In this document: in pieces, positions 23,341-36,133 of the stretch
How the letters are laid out: each line of letters starts with the position of its first letter
Numbering within the stretch: the stretch's first letter is position 1
NCBI RefSeq assembly: GCF_902148845.1
Contig: NC_043745.1
Span: forward strand, 16,478,008-16,542,007
DNA: 64,000 nucleotides
Reading direction: 5' to 3'
Source: Salarias fasciatus
Taxonomy: Eukaryota > Chordata > Actinopteri > Blenniiformes > Blenniidae
The notes under the pieces: generated by a model
What the model saw: only the letters and a program-made list of their open reading frames with translations
Database searches by the model: none
What the model was told of the DNA's origin: nothing
Made by a program: the position numbers and the translations under genes

Positions 23341-24559
23341 GTGACACAAAATATTGAACATTTTCATTATATTCTATTTTTTAGTTATGCCTGTGTATTT
23401 CTTTAGAGCTAAAATATATTTTAGAATTGTTACAGATAGAATGAAAGTTTGCTGTTAGTAGCATGGAGCTCACAGAAAAATGTGGAATTCAAAAAACAGT
23501 TACTGTACACAATGAGATGGCTTTCCTTTCTTTTTTTTAATTAACTAAACACCATAATAATTACAATCTTTACACAAAATTCTGTCATTTTAGTTCATAA
23601 ATTCTGGTTGTAGAAATAACAGAAAAAAAACACATTTCAGTAATAACTTGAGTTTCTTTAGCAACACATACAGACATATTTAAAAGTAATATTTTGCAGA
23701 GTTGAAGCTAACAAAAGTGATTTTAAAGATCTTTTCGTGTGAGCAGGCTTTGGCCTGTTGCCTCCGCTGTAATGTGACTCCTGCAGTGGGAGCAGCTGGA
23801 ACGGGCTGCAGCCTCCAGCTCTCTGACAGAAGCGTGTGTCTTACAGCTGGATTAAAGTACTCCGTCTGCTCCTGAGAAGCTCCTGCACTCAGAGCAAACC
23901 CTCCTCGCTGACCTGGAAGGTGTCACATTATGTTAGGTATGGTAGTGCTCGGGGACTTCAGATATCTGGAGTGTGCAATGTTCCTGTGGTGTGTGTCTCA
24001 GCAGTGTCATATTAATATACAGCTGCTGTGCTGCAGCGCAGTCGTTTTGATCCACGATGTGCGTTTGCCAGGGAATTTTGGCTCGAGATGACTCGCTCAT
24101 AAAAATAGTAAGCATAGCCTCAAGTATCAGTTTCATGTCCAGAAAAATACAAAATGTATTGGTGCAAAAAAGAAAAGTTTAAAAAAAGTGATCCCTTGCC
24201 AATCTGAAGATCTTTTTTCTCTTTACATCTATTTTGTACAATATCATTGTGTCTACTCAAACTGAAAAACATGGGAGCAATTTTTTTTTACATTTTTATT
24301 TATTTATTTATTTTGTGAATTGGTCCATTGTCCCAAATTCATCTTTCAGTGCAAAAGAAGTTCCTTGGTTTGAGTGTAGTTTGAGTCTTTTCTATGTAGA
24401 TGATACTCTCTGTCTGTTTGTCTTTCCCTGTTTGAGGTCAGTGGGTCAGTCTCTTATAAATCACTTGGCTCAAATATTAAAATTAACTTTAATATTTTCC
24501 GTCTGTCTCAAAATATAGAATATCAATAAAATGTTTAGTATTTTTTTGTCACTCATTGA

Positions 24560-25165
24560 AGAAAGTCACACCCAGATATGATCTAGGCTCTTGACACAGT
24601 GAGTGAAAAATCTGAAGCTTTATTTGCTGAAATTTTGATGATGATGGTTTACAGATAATGACAACCCAAAATTCAGTGTCTCAGAATATTAGAATATTAT
24701 ATAAAATCAATAAAAATGGGATATTTTAAACAAAAATATCAGGCTTCTGAAGAGTATGTTCATTTCTTTGCACTCGGTTGGGCCTCCTTTTGCATGAACT
24801 ACCACAGTAAGTGGTCCTCAGTCCACCGCCACACACTGCTGGTTCAGTGACCCTGGTGTTAATGTGTTTGAAATACCAGCAAACTGGCCTGACCTGAACT
24901 CCATAGAGAATCTATGCACTATTGTCCAGAGGAAGGTGAGAGAAACTGGACCCAAGAATGCAGATGACCTGAAGGCTGCCATCAAAGCAACCTGGACTTC
25001 CTTTAAAACCGAGCCGTGCCACAGGTAGATGGCCTCCATGCCACGCCGCACTGATTCATGCAAGAGGAGGCCCAACCAAGTACAGAGTGCATAGAAATGA
25101 GGACACTTTTCAGAAGCCTTATATTTTTGTCAAAAATGTCCCTTTTTATAGATGGTCGATGTTCA
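24560..25165 (+). mobile_element. Internally deleted Tc1/mariner element
   Basis: A left long TIR (about 24560-24790) is followed by the 3' part of a Tc1 transposase. In the plus frame near 24889-25003 the translation reads PDLNSIENLCTIVQRKVR then KNADDLKAAIKATW, which matches the PDLNPIENLW and DELKAAI region of Tc1-family DD34E transposases. A right TIR begins at about 25058 (GAGGCCCAACCAAGTACAG). Most of the transposase is missing, and the usual IENLW tryptophan is a cysteine here. It cannot encode a working transposase. Confidence 0.75.
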
Positions 25166-25239
25166 TGGTCAAAATTTCAAGAAAAAAATGTCAACGCTGC
25201 TCAGGACGAAGCGGTATCGTGGATGAATGGATGGAGGTT

Positions 25240-26790
25240 TATACAACTGACTCCAGAGTAAAATACAAGCGGGAGATCTTTCCTTCCCCTCACTGACTTC
25301 CAGTTTTGAATACACCCTTATGAGGCATTTGTCTCAGTACCCAAGTAAACCATTCTCCCTGTAGCATGAAATAGTTACACTACATCAGTTACGTCAATAT
25401 GATTGCAGTGAATGGAAGAACTCGGAGCCACGATGTGCCAAGTGAACATTTGACAAACACAGTGCCACACGGTACGTGAGCGGCGCATGCCTGCCTGGCA
25501 CACTGTGTCTGTGTGAACCTTGTACAGGCATACTGTAGTGATAAACAGGGATCATGATTAAAGGGAAGCATGTGAAATGCATTTTAGATTTTATGTTTTG
25601 AGTATTTTTGAATGACCTTTGAATATATTTTCCATCTCTTATCAAGTCTTATAGGACTTTATCTACCGGGGAGCTGGAGCAGACCCACATGATGAACGCT
25701 GTGATTCTACCTCTCACGATGGACAGGTAGTCGGCGGGTGAACCCCACTTGTCCCCTCCAGTCACTTCTGATTTTGCACACATATAGTTTTGAAATCTCA
25801 AAAGTTGAAACTACACACGTCCCATTTGTATGCAAGTGGTAGAATACACTGGTTGTAGTGGTTGCTGAGAGGCTAGAGAAGGTGATTTGGGACTGGAGGT
25901 TTGCAGGTGCTTGTGTCCACTGCTGACAGGTTACCTTCAGCTGTGGCCCTCAGCAGCTCCCTGGTGCTGCACCGCGGCAGTCAACAGCTCTGAGCGTGTG
26001 CAGTTAAGGTCACCTATGAATAGGATGGAATAAATGCAAAGAAGTAATTTCCCCATGGAGCTTGATAAAGTATGCTCTCTTCTTTCTTTACATGAGATTA
26101 AAATGTACATCTGAAATGGAAACATTATAAGCCACGATGTGAAATGCAAACGTGACAGACACAGTTCAAACCTACATGAGTGACACGTGTCTGCTTGGCC
26201 CACCGTGGCTGTGTGGGTCTTTTATATTCCCACTGTCCTGATGGACATGGATCATGAAGAGAGACAAAGAGACACTACTTTCACTGTAAATCATCTGGCT
26301 TGATCATGAGACTCGATTTTGTCAATTACCTGCTTTTCCACCAACAATTTGTCTTCTCCAGCTTTATACCACTTAGTACACAGGGGAACTGGAGAGTTCC
26401 AATTGACCTCTCTTGATATATGGCAAGATGCTGCTTCCTGTGATGGACAGGTTGCTACTGACAGTCCATATGTGACTTCCATTGATTTCTGTTGTTGTTG
26501 TTGACACACCTATGTTCACTGTCTACATGCTGTACCCAACTTTGTGCACATGTACACAGCTTTCCTGTTTCAAGCACGTAGTACAGTGCATGAGTGAGGT
26601 CAATACACGTCTCGTGAGTGGAAACACTCAAAGGCGCGGTGTGCCAAGCGTGCGCATGGCAAACACACAGCGCCGCTGTACGTGTGAGTGCACAGGTCTG
26701 TGTGCACGCTGTGGCTGTGTGCCTTTCACAGTCTCATAGTGATAGACAGGAATGGCAAAAGGCACAGATAAAGAACATGCATTGTAGCTC
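25240..26790. repeat. Degenerate repeat unit, about three copies
   Basis: Ordered landmarks recur: CACGATGTGCCA (25433), CACGATGTGAAA (26133) and a GGTGTGCCA version (26636). These are followed by CACTGTGTCTGTGTG (25500), CACCGTGGCTGTGTGG (26200) and CGCTGTGGCTGTGTG (26707), then a GATAAACAGGGATCATGA-like block (25538, 26239, 26738). A second block, GGGGAGCTGGAGCAG (25670) versus GGGGAACTGGAGAG (26382), lies between them. Spacing is about 500-700 bp. I do not recognise the unit. No reading frame is conserved among the copies. Confidence 0.5.
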
Positions 26791-26799
26791 ACCTGGTTT

Positions 26800-29700
26800 G
26801 AACTGGAACATCTACACTTAATTTACATTATATTCTAATCTCAAATAGCCTGACGTGTGTGTCTTTTATGCATAATATGTTCACACTGTACCACAATAGC
26901 TTATTTGTTAAACATTTCACATCAGTTTAATCCACCTTAAAGTAATTAATCACAGTATAAAATTTCCTTTGCATGCCATAGATATTTTTATTTGGCATCA
27001 AAATTGCGTAGTAAGTTATTTTTGCCTCCGGCCTCATTTCAAAAAGGTGTACGATTCGATCCAGAGTTTTGTGGTAGTATTTCCATTGCACAGTTCCCCT
27101 GTGGACAGACGTTCCGTTGTAACTTTAGAGCGCGTGGAGATTAAAAGGCGTGACAAGCACATGGTGTAGAAGGGTGGAGAAATGACTTAATATGGAGTTG
27201 TCAACAAAGCGTCAGCTGAAGGGGAGTTGTCATGGAGGGACCACACTGGAAACGCTTTTCCGTACAGAGCCAGAATACATAGAAACAGTCTCAGGCATTG
27301 CACGTTTCTTCTTTACTTTTTGTGTGGCTCATGTGGGATCAGTTAAGCAAATAATCATTTTTGCACCTTGCAGACAAATACTGACACAAACAAGGCGAAA
27401 AGAGAAAAGAAGATGCACACATACCTATAAATAGACATACATACACATTTATTCCTATATAACTATAAATGTGCACAGATGTACACAAGCATTCATATAA
27501 GCTCCAGATGATTCAAAGTAAGAAAGTTTAAGTTTACTGTCTGCTATAGAGGCTATTTTCTAAACGCACTTTGACTTTTTCCCATATATTCACCTGCTGT
27601 AGTTCAATCCAGTTGAAGCTGGAGAAGAACCCAGCTGACCACCAGGTAGAAAGTCACGATACACACTGAACAAATTACCAGTTCATTACAAAAATAAACC
27701 CAAACATGCACAGGAGATACATGCAAACACAGTAGCAAGCTCAGAACCATATCAGCGTATTTTCTCTGTGAGGTGAGAGAGCTAATCTACTCCACTGTAT
27801 AGTCCTCATGCCTCCAATAGAAACAATAGAATGAAACTCTCACTTTTTTAATGTCAATGGCTTTCTATATTCTGCTTTTCATAGTGACAGTTGAGTGTTC
27901 CATTCCAAACAGTCTAACTTCTTTCATGGCACTCCACTTTGATGGGTGCAGAAACACCAGCTCTGTTGACTGTAGCTCTGTGGCCTCTCTGTGGGTTGGT
28001 CCCAGACCTCCCCATAACGGGCCATGGAGACACTGACGTTAGACGTCGGCGCTCCTTATAAGCACCTGTGCCACCACGTCATGCCACGCTCTCAATATGA
28101 AAAGCGTGTGATTGCTTTCCACATGAGCCAGTGCACATACATAGTAAGCCGGGACCATATAACCTCCACAGAGACTCGTTTCTCCATTCATTTGCAAACA
28201 AGAAAGAGGTTTTCTGCTCCTCTCCCTGCATAACATGGAGGTAAGACTGTGTCTATTTCTTTTTCTGCAAACAGTTTCTGTTGTGCTGCTGTGCAGGCTT
28301 GTTTTCTTAGCTCTTCTTAGCTTGTGCTTTGATTTTGTTTCTTATAACTGCTCTTTTCATATGTATTTCTACATAGTTCTCCAAAGAGAACTATTCCTGG
28401 TAATACTAACATTGACAGAAACATTTTTGAAAAGTAGAAGACTTTATTTTGGGACACCAACAGTTTTCAGTCACAGACCCAGCTGCCTGAGAAGTACTGA
28501 CTGTCAGCCCAACATAGACCACCAACATCTACAGAGAAATCTGACAGCTTGAACATCTGTAAGAAATGACTGGAAAAGTAAAATGCTTTAAAATATGGCT
28601 GAATTACAGCATGAAATATTTGATCACGAGTAGTTTGTGACTTTGTAGCAGCTACTAAGCATTTCCTGTGGGCCAAATGTGAATGGACAGGCACAGTTTC
28701 TATTGCATGGAATTACATCTGCTGAGCATCTTATTGCAGACTTCTGCTGAACAATCCCGTTTATCTGCCTTAATGTGAATGAAATAACTGCTGGGAATTC
28801 AAAGTAAAGCATGTATGACAATGTGTCTGACTGGGAGAGCGTCAGAGTAAAACCCAAATTGTCTACGCATTGCTTTCATATTGTGCATCACATAAATCCA
28901 TTGAGGAAGTTCTTTCACCACCAGCTGAGATTTTGATTGGGAAATTCATCACCAGGCAAGTATCAATGAGAAGGGCTAAAAACTTAAGTGTGACCAACAA
29001 CAACAGTTAACAGTGATGTTCCCCAATGTTTTGCTTATTTCCCAGAAACATGAATGCTATCGTTGGCTTTTTTAACATACTGCTGAGGAAGACTGGTTCA
29101 GAGGTCCTAAAAAAGGATTTTTCCCCTCTAAAAGACTGACAGAGGGACTGTCAATCACAAAATGTTTTCATTCCAGGTGTCATTCCAACTTCACAAAAAG
29201 AAAGTCTTTTGCTTGTCTTTAGCCCAGAATACGTGACTGACTTCAGCATGCTTCTGCATTGGGATGAAGTTCATAGACAACTTAAACATCTTCTGGGACT
29301 ACAAGAACTGCTTCAAATCTGATGGGTGATGGGGTTCATGAAAATATCACTGCATCTGGACTGATACCTATGTTTAACTCATTTGAACATGATGTGCTCT
29401 AAGTGAACTCTTCCTGATGTGCAACAGACCACTGAGAAATAACCTAAAGATATTAGAAAACTATTATTTGCTGTATGTCTTCATTATGACTCTGCTGTTA
29501 TAATGGGTAATTTCACTCTTTACCAAGACCTTGAAGATAACTTCAGCTCTAAAGTTATAAAGACTCTAAAAGCCATGGCCCCAGGCAGGGCCAGCTCTGT
29601 CTGTGGTAGGCGAAAAAGGCCGGTATAGAAAACTAAGCTCCTACTTCATTATGACATCTGCAAAGAGAAACTTTACGTTTATAACTTTGAATGGAAAATG

Positions 29701-30320
29701 ACCAGCAAGTAATTTTTCTCTGAGATTTCTCCAGTAAGGCACATACTCCGTGTAGTATTGCAACCCCTCTCGAACTGTTACCTATTAAGGTATTCAATTA
29801 TCATGCATTCAATTTTACCCCCCAAAAATAAACACAAATTGTATAGATAGGAACGAGTGTCTGTAGCGTCTCTGGCTCCACACAAAAACATGTTACTGCA
29901 AACGTTCAGTTTTGAGACTGCACAGCTCTGACAGGGTTTGTTTAGCACCTGCAGCCTTGACACTTTGTCCACAACCTTTCCAAAATGTTTTTAGTACTCT
30001 CCTCAGCCAGCAAACTTCCTCTACAAACAGTAGTAATCTTTTAAAAGAGTAACCTAAGCAGACTGTATTACTGAGATTCCACGCTAGCTCAAGCTAGCAA
30101 AGCTGCACTGATATTTCCATCAGATTCCAAGCAGAGTAGTAATATTTTCATTTCTAGCGGAGGAATAAATTTAGCTGGAGAAATCCTGTTTTGGTGTTGA
30201 AATGACTTTTTTTTTTTTTTCTCCAAACTAATAGGTTATGAGGTTTTCTTCTTGTTTTCATGAGTGTGGTTTCATTTTCCTTTGGGATTGTAAACTAACT
30301 CCTTTCTGCTTTGTCCTCCC
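26800..30320. other. Gene-poor interval, no supported gene
   Basis: I see no conserved protein, RNA gene or clear intact transposon. 27580-27740 carries weak landmarks of the common fish SINE body in minus orientation (ACCAGTTCATTACAAAAATA, ACATGCACAGGAGATACATG). 28900-29600 is diverged sequence that may be an old transposon. The end of the interval, before 30324, may contain noncoding first exons of the BTB gene. Confidence 0.4.
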
Positions 30321-30368
30321 TAGGTGGCACTTTGTGCCCAGGAAGTTAGTAACTCTGCAGTGCTGCTG

Positions 30369-33173
30369 ATGGCAAGACTGAATCTTCAGAGAAAAAAGGA
30401 TCAATTCTGCGACTGTGTGCTCAGACTGAGGGACAACCCAGGCCAGCTCCACCCTGCACACAGGTCAGCAAATTAAATTGGTTTTCTATCACCACAAAAC
30501 CAATACTAATGCTAGTTCCAAATGTCTACCGTATCTATTCTCTTCAGTAATATTATGTAATGGCTGATCACAAATACAGTTGTTCTTTGTTACTCCAGGT
30601 GTGTACTTGCTGCCTCCAGTCCAGTGCTGGCATCTATGCTGTCCTCTACTGGTGTGTTGGTGGAACTGCAGCCCTCCTATTTCTCTGACTCGGTACTGCC
30701 ACCTCTTCTAGACTACCTTTATACAGGGTCTATACCTCACAGTCAAAGCCAGCAGCAACACCACAGCCTGCTGACTGCGGCCTGCTACCTGCAGATGAAT
30801 GAACTGATTGGGGCTCTGAGAGCCTGGCAAACTGAGCTGAAGTTCACAGACAAAGTGAATGATTCGACGAGAGACGAAAATCTGCCCCACGAGGATGTAA
30901 ATACAAAATCTACAGATAATTTCTGTGATCTGCCACCCTCACCCTGTATCAGTGCTTTTGGAAGACCTGAAGAAATGTACACTTCAAGAGCAAACAGCAG
31001 TGGAGATTTACTGGAGAAAGACGCTCGTCAGTATTTATCCCACAAGGAAGCTGTTAAAGAGGATGAAAGGAATTCTGTCCATATGGATTTCATTGAGGAT
31101 ATGGAAACAAGTGCAAGCAAAACTGATACTAAACATGGTGCAAACTACAGCAAAAAAACAAAAAGAAGTGCTTCATGTGAGCCAGGTATCAGCCGTAGCG
31201 TGCTCAAAAGCATTGAGAGTAAGGTGAAAACTCAGGATTTCATTCAAAATATCCAGAGCACTGCCGAAGTTACTAACATGGGCAAAGAGGTCCGTGAGGA
31301 TAATTCTATTTCTCCTGAGATATTAAAATCGGGGATCTGGCAGAAGCACACAGATGAAGATTTTGTACTTCTGAATGAGGACAGAAGAAGCTCTTCCACA
31401 GTGTCACGATCATGTTGTGGAGCAGTTCCTGTCATCTGTCACAGTGGTGCAGCGGCCATCCTCCAGCTGGCAGAAGTGCCTCCTCACCAGGCATTGTTCC
31501 GGTCTTCACTCAGCCTCAGCAGGACATCCGTCGTGCAATCCACAAGTGGCGACCATGACAGCAACGTTGAAGGTATTAATACTGAAGATAAAACACAGCA
31601 TGGAGCACAGAAACAAACGTCTCAAAGACGAAATGAAAACCAAACTGGTATTTCCAGTCAGGATCAAAAAGAGGGTTTGAATCAATGTGCTGCACGGGAT
31701 ATCAGCAGGTTGACTGAACAAGCTCGCAATAGCATCAACCCAGATCATTTTATCAGACAAAGTAAAGGATGTCTGAACGATTGGTCATCACATATTACAC
31801 TCCCTAATATTCAGCATGCTCAATGTGATCCGTGGCAGAATAAAACAGAGTGTCATAAAGATTATTCAGTACTGCAGAGCAAGAAAACAGGTTTTTGTGA
31901 CTTCTCATCCAAATATAAAAAACAAAATGATTTTGAGAGTTTTGTGGAGACAGAAGAAGAGCACCCAGTAACTCTGAGACATTCAGTTTCTCTTTCTGAA
32001 GAAGAAACCCATCATGACGATGATATTGCTGAGGAAGAAGCACAAAAGGAACACAGCTACTCCAGCAGCTCTCCAGGTAAAATAGATGTACAGGTCAGCC
32101 AGCGCAGCATTTATGGACCTGAGACAAATCGACTGTCAAATATCTGCTGGGCTGAGAAGAGTAAAAAAGATGCTGCTTCTGCCCATAAGAATAACGATTC
32201 ACATGATGCAGCTACAGAAGACAAAGGACACACTGCTTTGTTTCTGCCGGTTCCCAGTTTGGATAACAACACCGGCCGTCCTCCCATCAAATGCCATGCA
32301 TCTAATGAACCTGAGAACATCATCACTGAACCGCAGTTAACCCTCACAATGTCGATAGATAGCGACATGCGTGACGCCATGTACAGCGCTATGAGTCAGA
32401 GGTACCAGGGGCATCTTTACTATCACTGCCTACCAGACCCAGAGCCACACTTAACCCGAGGAGACTGCAACGAGAAATTCCCTCACACTGACATCAATCT
32501 TTCAGACAGGTCAGGAGATGTGAAAGAGGCTTGTATCATTTCCTGTTCAGGTCTCAATTCCCTGAAGCATCACGACGCTATGGAGGCCACAGAGCAGGTG
32601 TTTCTGCTGGACATCAGCAACAAGCCTGCTGAGATACTTGTGTCTTGCAGACACACATCTGACAGGGAAGAAGAAGGTCAAAGGGAAACAACTGGGCTGG
32701 CAAATACTGAGGCAAGAGCTCCTGTTGGGGATGAAGACCAAACCAGGTCGGGCCCTGGCAAAGCCGAGGCTGTGGGGGAGGTCTCCTGCTTTAAAGAGGG
32801 GGACAACCAGGTCAGGACTTGGACGGTCTGTTCACCTTCTACAGTGTCGGACTCTGTGCAAGCTTCCCTGCCATCAAACATATCTGCCAGCGTGCCTTCC
32901 TCCCCTTCAGCCAGCATGCCAAAAAACACGTCAACGCATCAGTCATCTCCTATTAACCATCCCTTCCAGTGCACTTTGTGTGATCGCTCCTTCAGCCAGC
33001 GAGGCTCGCTCAATCGACACGTGCGGAGCCACCTTGGCGTACGTCCCTTCCCTTGCCCACGCTGCCCTATGACCTTCTCACGTCAGTACCGAGTCACGGA
33101 GCACATGCGCGTTCACCAGCGTAGTGTCTTCGGGAATGACTTGCAAAAGCCCTCCACCTCTTCTTCAATCTGA
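30369..33173 (+). CDS. BTB/POZ and C2H2 zinc finger protein (ZBTB family)
   Basis: A nuclear BTB-zinc-finger protein, probably a transcriptional repressor; the family member is not identified. Coding exons 30369-30463 and 30599-33173, 2670 nt, 889 aa, phase consistent. The upstream exon is open in frame back to its acceptor at 30324 (VALCAQEVSNSAVLLMARLN). Translation may therefore start at the MARLNLQRKK methionine or in an earlier exon. The BTB domain spans about residues 5-105: FCDCVLRL, HRCVLAASSPVLASML, LLDYLYTGSI and ACYLQMNEL. A long acidic and Ser-rich linker of about 700 residues follows, without recognised domains. Two C2H2 fingers close the protein (about 821-872): FQCTLCDRSFSQRGSLNRH and FPCPRCPMTFSRQYRVTEH. 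Two fingers is few for the family. Confidence 0.85.
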
Positions 33174-33800
33174 GACGATGACAGGACACTGAACAGGAAG
33201 CTGTCGCCGGAATGCAGCATTATTCAGGCGTATGGAAAAGAAATGCAAGACAGTAAAGGAAGTTTGTGATGAGTCCGATATTAGAATTAATGGATTTCTA
33301 TGCCTTTTAACCTTCCAGAGGCCAGTTGTGGGTGTTAACGTTGCAATAGTATGTAGTGGAGCTAGATTTACAGAAACATGTCACTCATGTGTTCAGCTAA
33401 GTGTGACATTGTATCTGAAGTGGCTTATAATAATAAACCTTCAAAAGGCCTGAGCTCAGCTTTATCCAGCATATTATGAGAGCTTCAACTCATTTTAAGA
33501 CCTGCACTTTACCATTTTGGCAGCTATTTTAAGTGAATGTCTCGAGTTATGCACTCGTTGGTGAGGCCAGTTGAGCATTTAGTAGCTGAAGTCTGACAGG
33601 AAACGACCAAAAACAGTTTAATGAGAGAAATGCCTGGAAAGAAATAGTTTGGCTGCAAATAAAGTGTTTTTTCTTTGGTTTTGTTTGCTTTTTGTTTTAT
33701 GCCCTATCCCCAAACCTTTAAGGTGGAGAAAACCTCCACCTAAGAGTCTGGTTTCGCAGCCAGTTCTTTCCCATTGAAAAGTGGGATTATATATTCCGTT
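33174..33800 (+). other. Probable 3' UTR of the BTB zinc finger gene
   Basis: Noncoding sequence follows the TGA of the ZBTB gene. AATAAA-type hexamers lie near 33430 and 33657 and are candidate poly(A) signals. Confidence 0.45.
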
Positions 33801-33848
33801 ATTTCCTCCTCTTGCTCCTGTTGTATTTTTGGGACTGCTGTTATATTT

Positions 33849-34167
33849 TATAATAATAATTGGTTTTATATAGCGCTTTTCAGGACACTCAAAGATGCTT
33901 TACATTGCATTATTCATTCACTCCATACTGGGAGGTGGTAAGCTACTACTGTAGCCACAGTTGCCCTGGGGCAGACTGACGGAAGCAAGGCTGCCAATCT
34001 GCGCCATCGGCCCCTCCGACCACCACCAACCATTCACTCTCACAACTTTCATACTAAGCAACGTGGGTGAAGTCAACGACAGTTTTACGCTTGCAGGAGC
34101 AGGGATCGAACCGCCAACCTTCCGGTTATAAGACGACCTGCTCTACCAACTGAGCTACTGTCGCCCC
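33849..34167 (-). mobile_element. tRNA-derived SINE, near complete
   Basis: Read on the minus strand it begins GGGGCGACAGTAGCTCAGTT and contains a box A (TAGCTCAGTTGGTAGAGC) and box B (GGTTCGATCC) in tRNA spacing. A tRNA-unrelated body follows, then a TATAGCGCTTT landmark and an (ATT)n-like tail at 33849-33861. The length of about 320 bp and the promoter boxes identify a polymerase III SINE. It lies downstream of the ZBTB gene. Confidence 0.8.
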
Positions 34168-34199
34168 ATTTATGCAAATGTAAGGTGCCATTAATGGAC

Positions 34200-35838
34200 T
34201 GTGTTGTACGTGGTACTACACAAGTAAAACTAAACAGAGAGTGTATTCGATGTTTCATTCATTCATTTCGAGCAAATAAATATCCTAATTCAAAAGGCCT
34301 ACACAGAACTGAATCAATAATACACAAACGCTTTTGATAGAAAACAAAATAACAAAACAAAAAACATATAAGTCCAATATTCAATCTTGTTTTTATTCTG
34401 TTCGAAAAGGAGTGGGGCAACGACAAACTCCTTTTAATCCCATCCCAAGGTCCTCATCAGTCACTTGACAGTGAATTTTCAGATACTTCCTGTTGACAGC
34501 TTACAATGCTTGCTGTTGTTTCCCTTGAGGCAGATGAACAAGATGTCATTATTGTTGATAGAGCTTATCTTTGTGTTTACAAGTAAAAAAAAAAGATTAA
34601 GTTGGAAAGATGGATTTCTATCAGTCTCTTCTTGGACCACTAACTGGAGTGAAAGTGATATCACATCCATATTAGCAGTAATGTGTAAAGTTTTCACATC
34701 AGAGAAAGAACACAGCAAATTCAAACCTGCTAGCCATGGGATCTTTTCTGTGTGCCATTTGATTGTTCTCTCTTTCCCTGTGAGAGTCCATGGGTTAATT
34801 ATCGACGGTTGTCTGTTTCTTTGTTGATCTGTTCACGTAAGACTCCTCCAGACAACAACCAACGAGAAATTGCTACAGAGACCCACACTAGGATTAAGCA
34901 GGTATCTAAGATGAATGACTCCCAATAGTTGGACACAATAATTCCTGACTTGTGCATTTACAAACACTCGTGCACAATTTTGTTCTGCAAAAAGAATCAT
35001 GGAGCTCTCATACGTGCTTTGATCCCATTTGCACTTCAACTCAGTGTTGACAGCTATTTGACCGTCATATAGATTTCTTAATCCCAAGTATCTCACGGTA
35101 CATTGAGTACCAGTGTTCATCCAGCACAAAATTCCATCATACATGACACCACAGTGCCTGTGCAGGGGTATTCATGACTGATATATCTCACATACTGTCC
35201 CCTCTACATGAGGACAGTGCGACGGGTGTCAGAGCCCAGTGCCAAACCTCCACAGTGAAACATGAGCAGAAGGTGGGAAAAATGTCAAGGGTATGAAGGT
35301 CCATGTATGCTCTGTCTCATCGGTGAAAAAGGGCTTTATTGTGTTAAAGCATTGAAAACTGCCCAATAAAGTCAGGAGTTAAGAATAGTTTTTATAATTA
35401 GTTATAAATAACTGATAGGATTATAACAGTGAAGTGGTTTGGGTTCTGTTGCATGTGTTAAAGACACACATCCATGGAGATATCTGGTCAATAATCTAGG
35501 GCTTGGTAATTAATTGGTTCTTTATCATCAGTCTAATCAACATTGATTGAAAATCACAGTTTTACTAAAGAAAGAAAGACAGAGGCAGAAATTCAGAGGT
35601 CTAAAATAAAAAAAATATATATATTTTGGGCTTTCATTTATCTGAATTATAACAAAGACAACAAAGTTAGAGCAATTTTCCTTAGGTTAATAGCTTAATT
35701 AATGGTTTAGTTAATAATAGTCTAAAAAAATGGCTGACAAGAAAACCAAGGTAAATTTTTTGCGACTGGCATTTTAAAGCCAACATATGCCGTTTTTGAC
35801 AACAAGCAATAAAGCACAAACGCACTATAGAGACAGAT

Positions 35839-35871
<33 letters not shown>

Positions 35872-35990
35872 GGTCCACAATCAGCTCAAATCAATACAAA
35901 TACATAATACATAACACTGACAATTGATTTACATTATATGTGTTTTTGTATCTTCATTTGCAATATATTTTGGTTTATATCCAGTACATC
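34200..35990. other. Intergenic region with poly-G tract
   Basis: No supported gene lies between the ZBTB gene and the first MS4A-like gene. Positions 35841-35870 are an uninterrupted run of about 30 G. Confidence 0.5.
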
Positions 35991-36133
35991 GGAACTGGCC
36001 ACCCACCAAGTGTGTAAGCCTGTTGGCTTCTTGGCAGTCCCACTGTTCCCCCTGTGTGATCATAGGTTGGTAAATTATAGACGATGATCACATAGATGGT
36101 TCTATCTCACTCCAGCCTTTCCTCTTTTGTTCC

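Noticed and set aside
28235-28552. Hydrophobic 105-residue frame (LFLFLQTVSVVLLCRLVFLA)
   Set aside because: It looks like a signal or membrane protein but there is no splice context or similarity, and the surrounding DNA is repeat-like.
34135-34167. A tRNA gene on the minus strand
   Set aside because: Box A and box B are present but the sequence continues into a SINE body with a repeat tail and cannot form a proper acceptor stem.
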